A stretch of 64,000 bases of DNA from positions 806,001 through 870,000 of the forward strand of contig NW_027480544.1 in the NCBI RefSeq assembly GCF_051401765.1, written 5' to 3'. The notes under the pieces were generated by a model. It was given only the letters and a program-made list of their open reading frames with translations. It was not told the origin of the DNA and did no database searches. Shown here in pieces: positions 63,555-64,000 of this stretch (position 1 is the stretch's first letter; every line of letters begins with the position of its first letter). The position numbers were made by a program, and so were the translations under genes. This DNA is from Calliopsis andreniformis (lineage: Eukaryota; Arthropoda; Insecta; Hymenoptera; Andrenidae).

Positions 63555-64000
63555 ATTGAGGTTTGAGGACTGAGGATTGAGGATTGAGGATTGAGGTTTG
63601 AGGATTGAGGATTGAGGATTGAGGATTGAAGATTGAGGTATGGGTATTGAGGATTGAACATTGAGGACTGTGGATTGATTATTGAGGATCGAGAATTGAG
63701 GACTGAGGATTGAGGATTGAAGATTGAGGATTGGGTGTTGAGGATTGAGGGTTGTGGATTGAGGACGAGGACTGAGGGTTGGGTATTGATGTTTGAGGTC
63801 TGAGAATTGCGGATTGAGGATTGAGGATTGAGAACTGAGGACTGAGGATTGAGGATTGAAGATTGAGGATTGGGTGTTGAGGATTGAAGAATGTGGAGTG
63901 AGGATTGAGGATTGAGGATTGAGGATTGAAGATTGAGTATTGAGGATAGATGGTTGAGGATTGCGGAATGAGGATTGAGGATTGAGTATTGAGGGCCGAG

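Larger units (their letters stand above)
1..64000 (+). repeat. Heptanucleotide satellite array, unit GGATTGA (TCAATCC on the complement)
   Basis: The whole window is built from seven-base units of consensus GGATTGA. The consensus has three G, two A, two T and no C, so the + strand is G-rich and C is found almost only in variant units. Within the unit the TTGA part varies least and the two G positions vary most (AGATTGA, GTATTGA, TGATTGA, CGATTGA, GAATTGA). Other frequent forms are GGACTGA, GGGTTGA, GGTTTGA, GGATTCA, GGATAGA and GGATTGG. Differences between units are mostly substitutions, and indels are usually whole units. No stretch over 300 bases lacks the period, so there is no unique spacer. 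The array runs off both ends. No family name can be given without a database search. Confidence 0.98.
48091..64000 (+). repeat. Array domain 2: same heptamer, different higher-order organisation
   Basis: The heptamer continues without a break, but the variants change. Typical strings are GGGTATTGCGGATTGAAC, GATTCGGTATTGAGG, GATTGCAGTTTGAGTATT and GAAGTCTGAGGATT; I did not see these in domain 1. The long order is X (about 48.6-50.3 kb), Y (50.3-52.87), X' (52.87-54.56), Z (54.56-55.3), Y' (55.37-57.94), X'' (57.94-59.63), an extra X-like piece (59.63-60.3) and Z' (60.3-60.75). After that come three more copies of the 186-bp module. The domain runs off the right end. Confidence 0.85.
60750..64000 (+). 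repeat. Right-hand end of domain 2, less regular
   Basis: The heptamers continue with three 186-bp modules, spaced 1,321 and 580 bp. Between them are pieces that recur earlier, for example GGGTATTGCGGATTGAAC near 62,340 and GACGATTGAGGATTGAG near 62,660. No long block as complete as Y' is seen, so older or more shuffled material is likely. The stretch at 60,780-60,910 has some unusual units (GGGTCGTGCGTTG, GACGGCCGAGG). No gene is visible. Confidence 0.75.

Noticed and set aside
1..64000. CRISPR array
   Set aside because: There are no unique spacers. Units are 7 bp and contiguous, and the longer repeats are themselves built of the same heptamer.
1..64000. Telomere repeat tract
   Set aside because: GGATTGA resembles G-rich telomere units in strand bias, but it is not a telomere unit I know. 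Heavy variation and kilobase higher-order repeats are unlike terminal telomere DNA. A subtelomeric or interstitial position is possible but not shown.
1..64000. Cyanobacterial or other bacterial short heptamer repeats
   Set aside because: Such bacterial arrays, as generally known, are short and lie between genes. No gene occurs here in 64 kb. This does not exclude a bacterial source, so the organism is left open.
1..64000. tRNA, rRNA or structured RNA genes, riboswitches, terminators
   Set aside because: No stem-loop followed by a T run, no cloverleaf and no conserved rRNA string was seen. The near absence of C on the + strand prevents stable G-C paired stems.

Overview
The whole 64 kb window is one uninterrupted tandem-repeat (satellite-like) array. 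I see no protein-coding gene, RNA gene, transposon, CRISPR array or unique single-copy sequence. The basic unit is the heptamer GGATTGA on the + strand (TCAATCC on the - strand). Single-base variants are common (AGATTGA, GTATTGA, TGATTGA, GGACTGA, GGGTTGA, GGTTTGA, CGATTGA, GGATTCA and others). The seven-base register is held over long stretches and is broken mainly by one recurrent six-base unit.

The organism cannot be named from the sequence. Heptamer arrays occur in bacteria and eukaryotes, but a gene-free array of at least 64 kb with nested higher-order repeats looks most like eukaryotic satellite or heterochromatin DNA. That is inference, not observation. Both window ends lie inside the array, so its true length is unknown.

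Layout: Domain 1 (1 to about 48,090) is a mosaic of segmental duplications, with copies offset by about 2.5, 3.0, 8.3, 10.4, 10.8, 13.3, 13.4, 16.6 and 17.0 kb. It carries 10 copies of a diverged 36-bp landmark (core GGATATTCTATTGAG) and 19 copies of a second landmark (core ATCCAGGATTGGAG). Domain 2 (about 48,090 to 64,000) has a different vocabulary of variants. Its order is X-Y-X'-Z-Y'-X''-extra-Z', with offsets of about 4,266, 5,068 and 5,738 bp, plus a fixed-length 186-bp module seen 7 times in full and twice in part. Both domains share the 36-bp landmark and the six-base slip cassette, so they very probably descend from one ancestral array.

Long open frames exist on the - strand only. 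They are a by-product of the repeat: TCAATCC has no stop codon in any frame, and because 7 and 3 share no factor every frame reads the same cyclic peptide SILNPQS. The interest of the window lies in its evolution (heptamer to diverged landmarks to higher-order repeats, with conversion-like patches), not in encoded functions.
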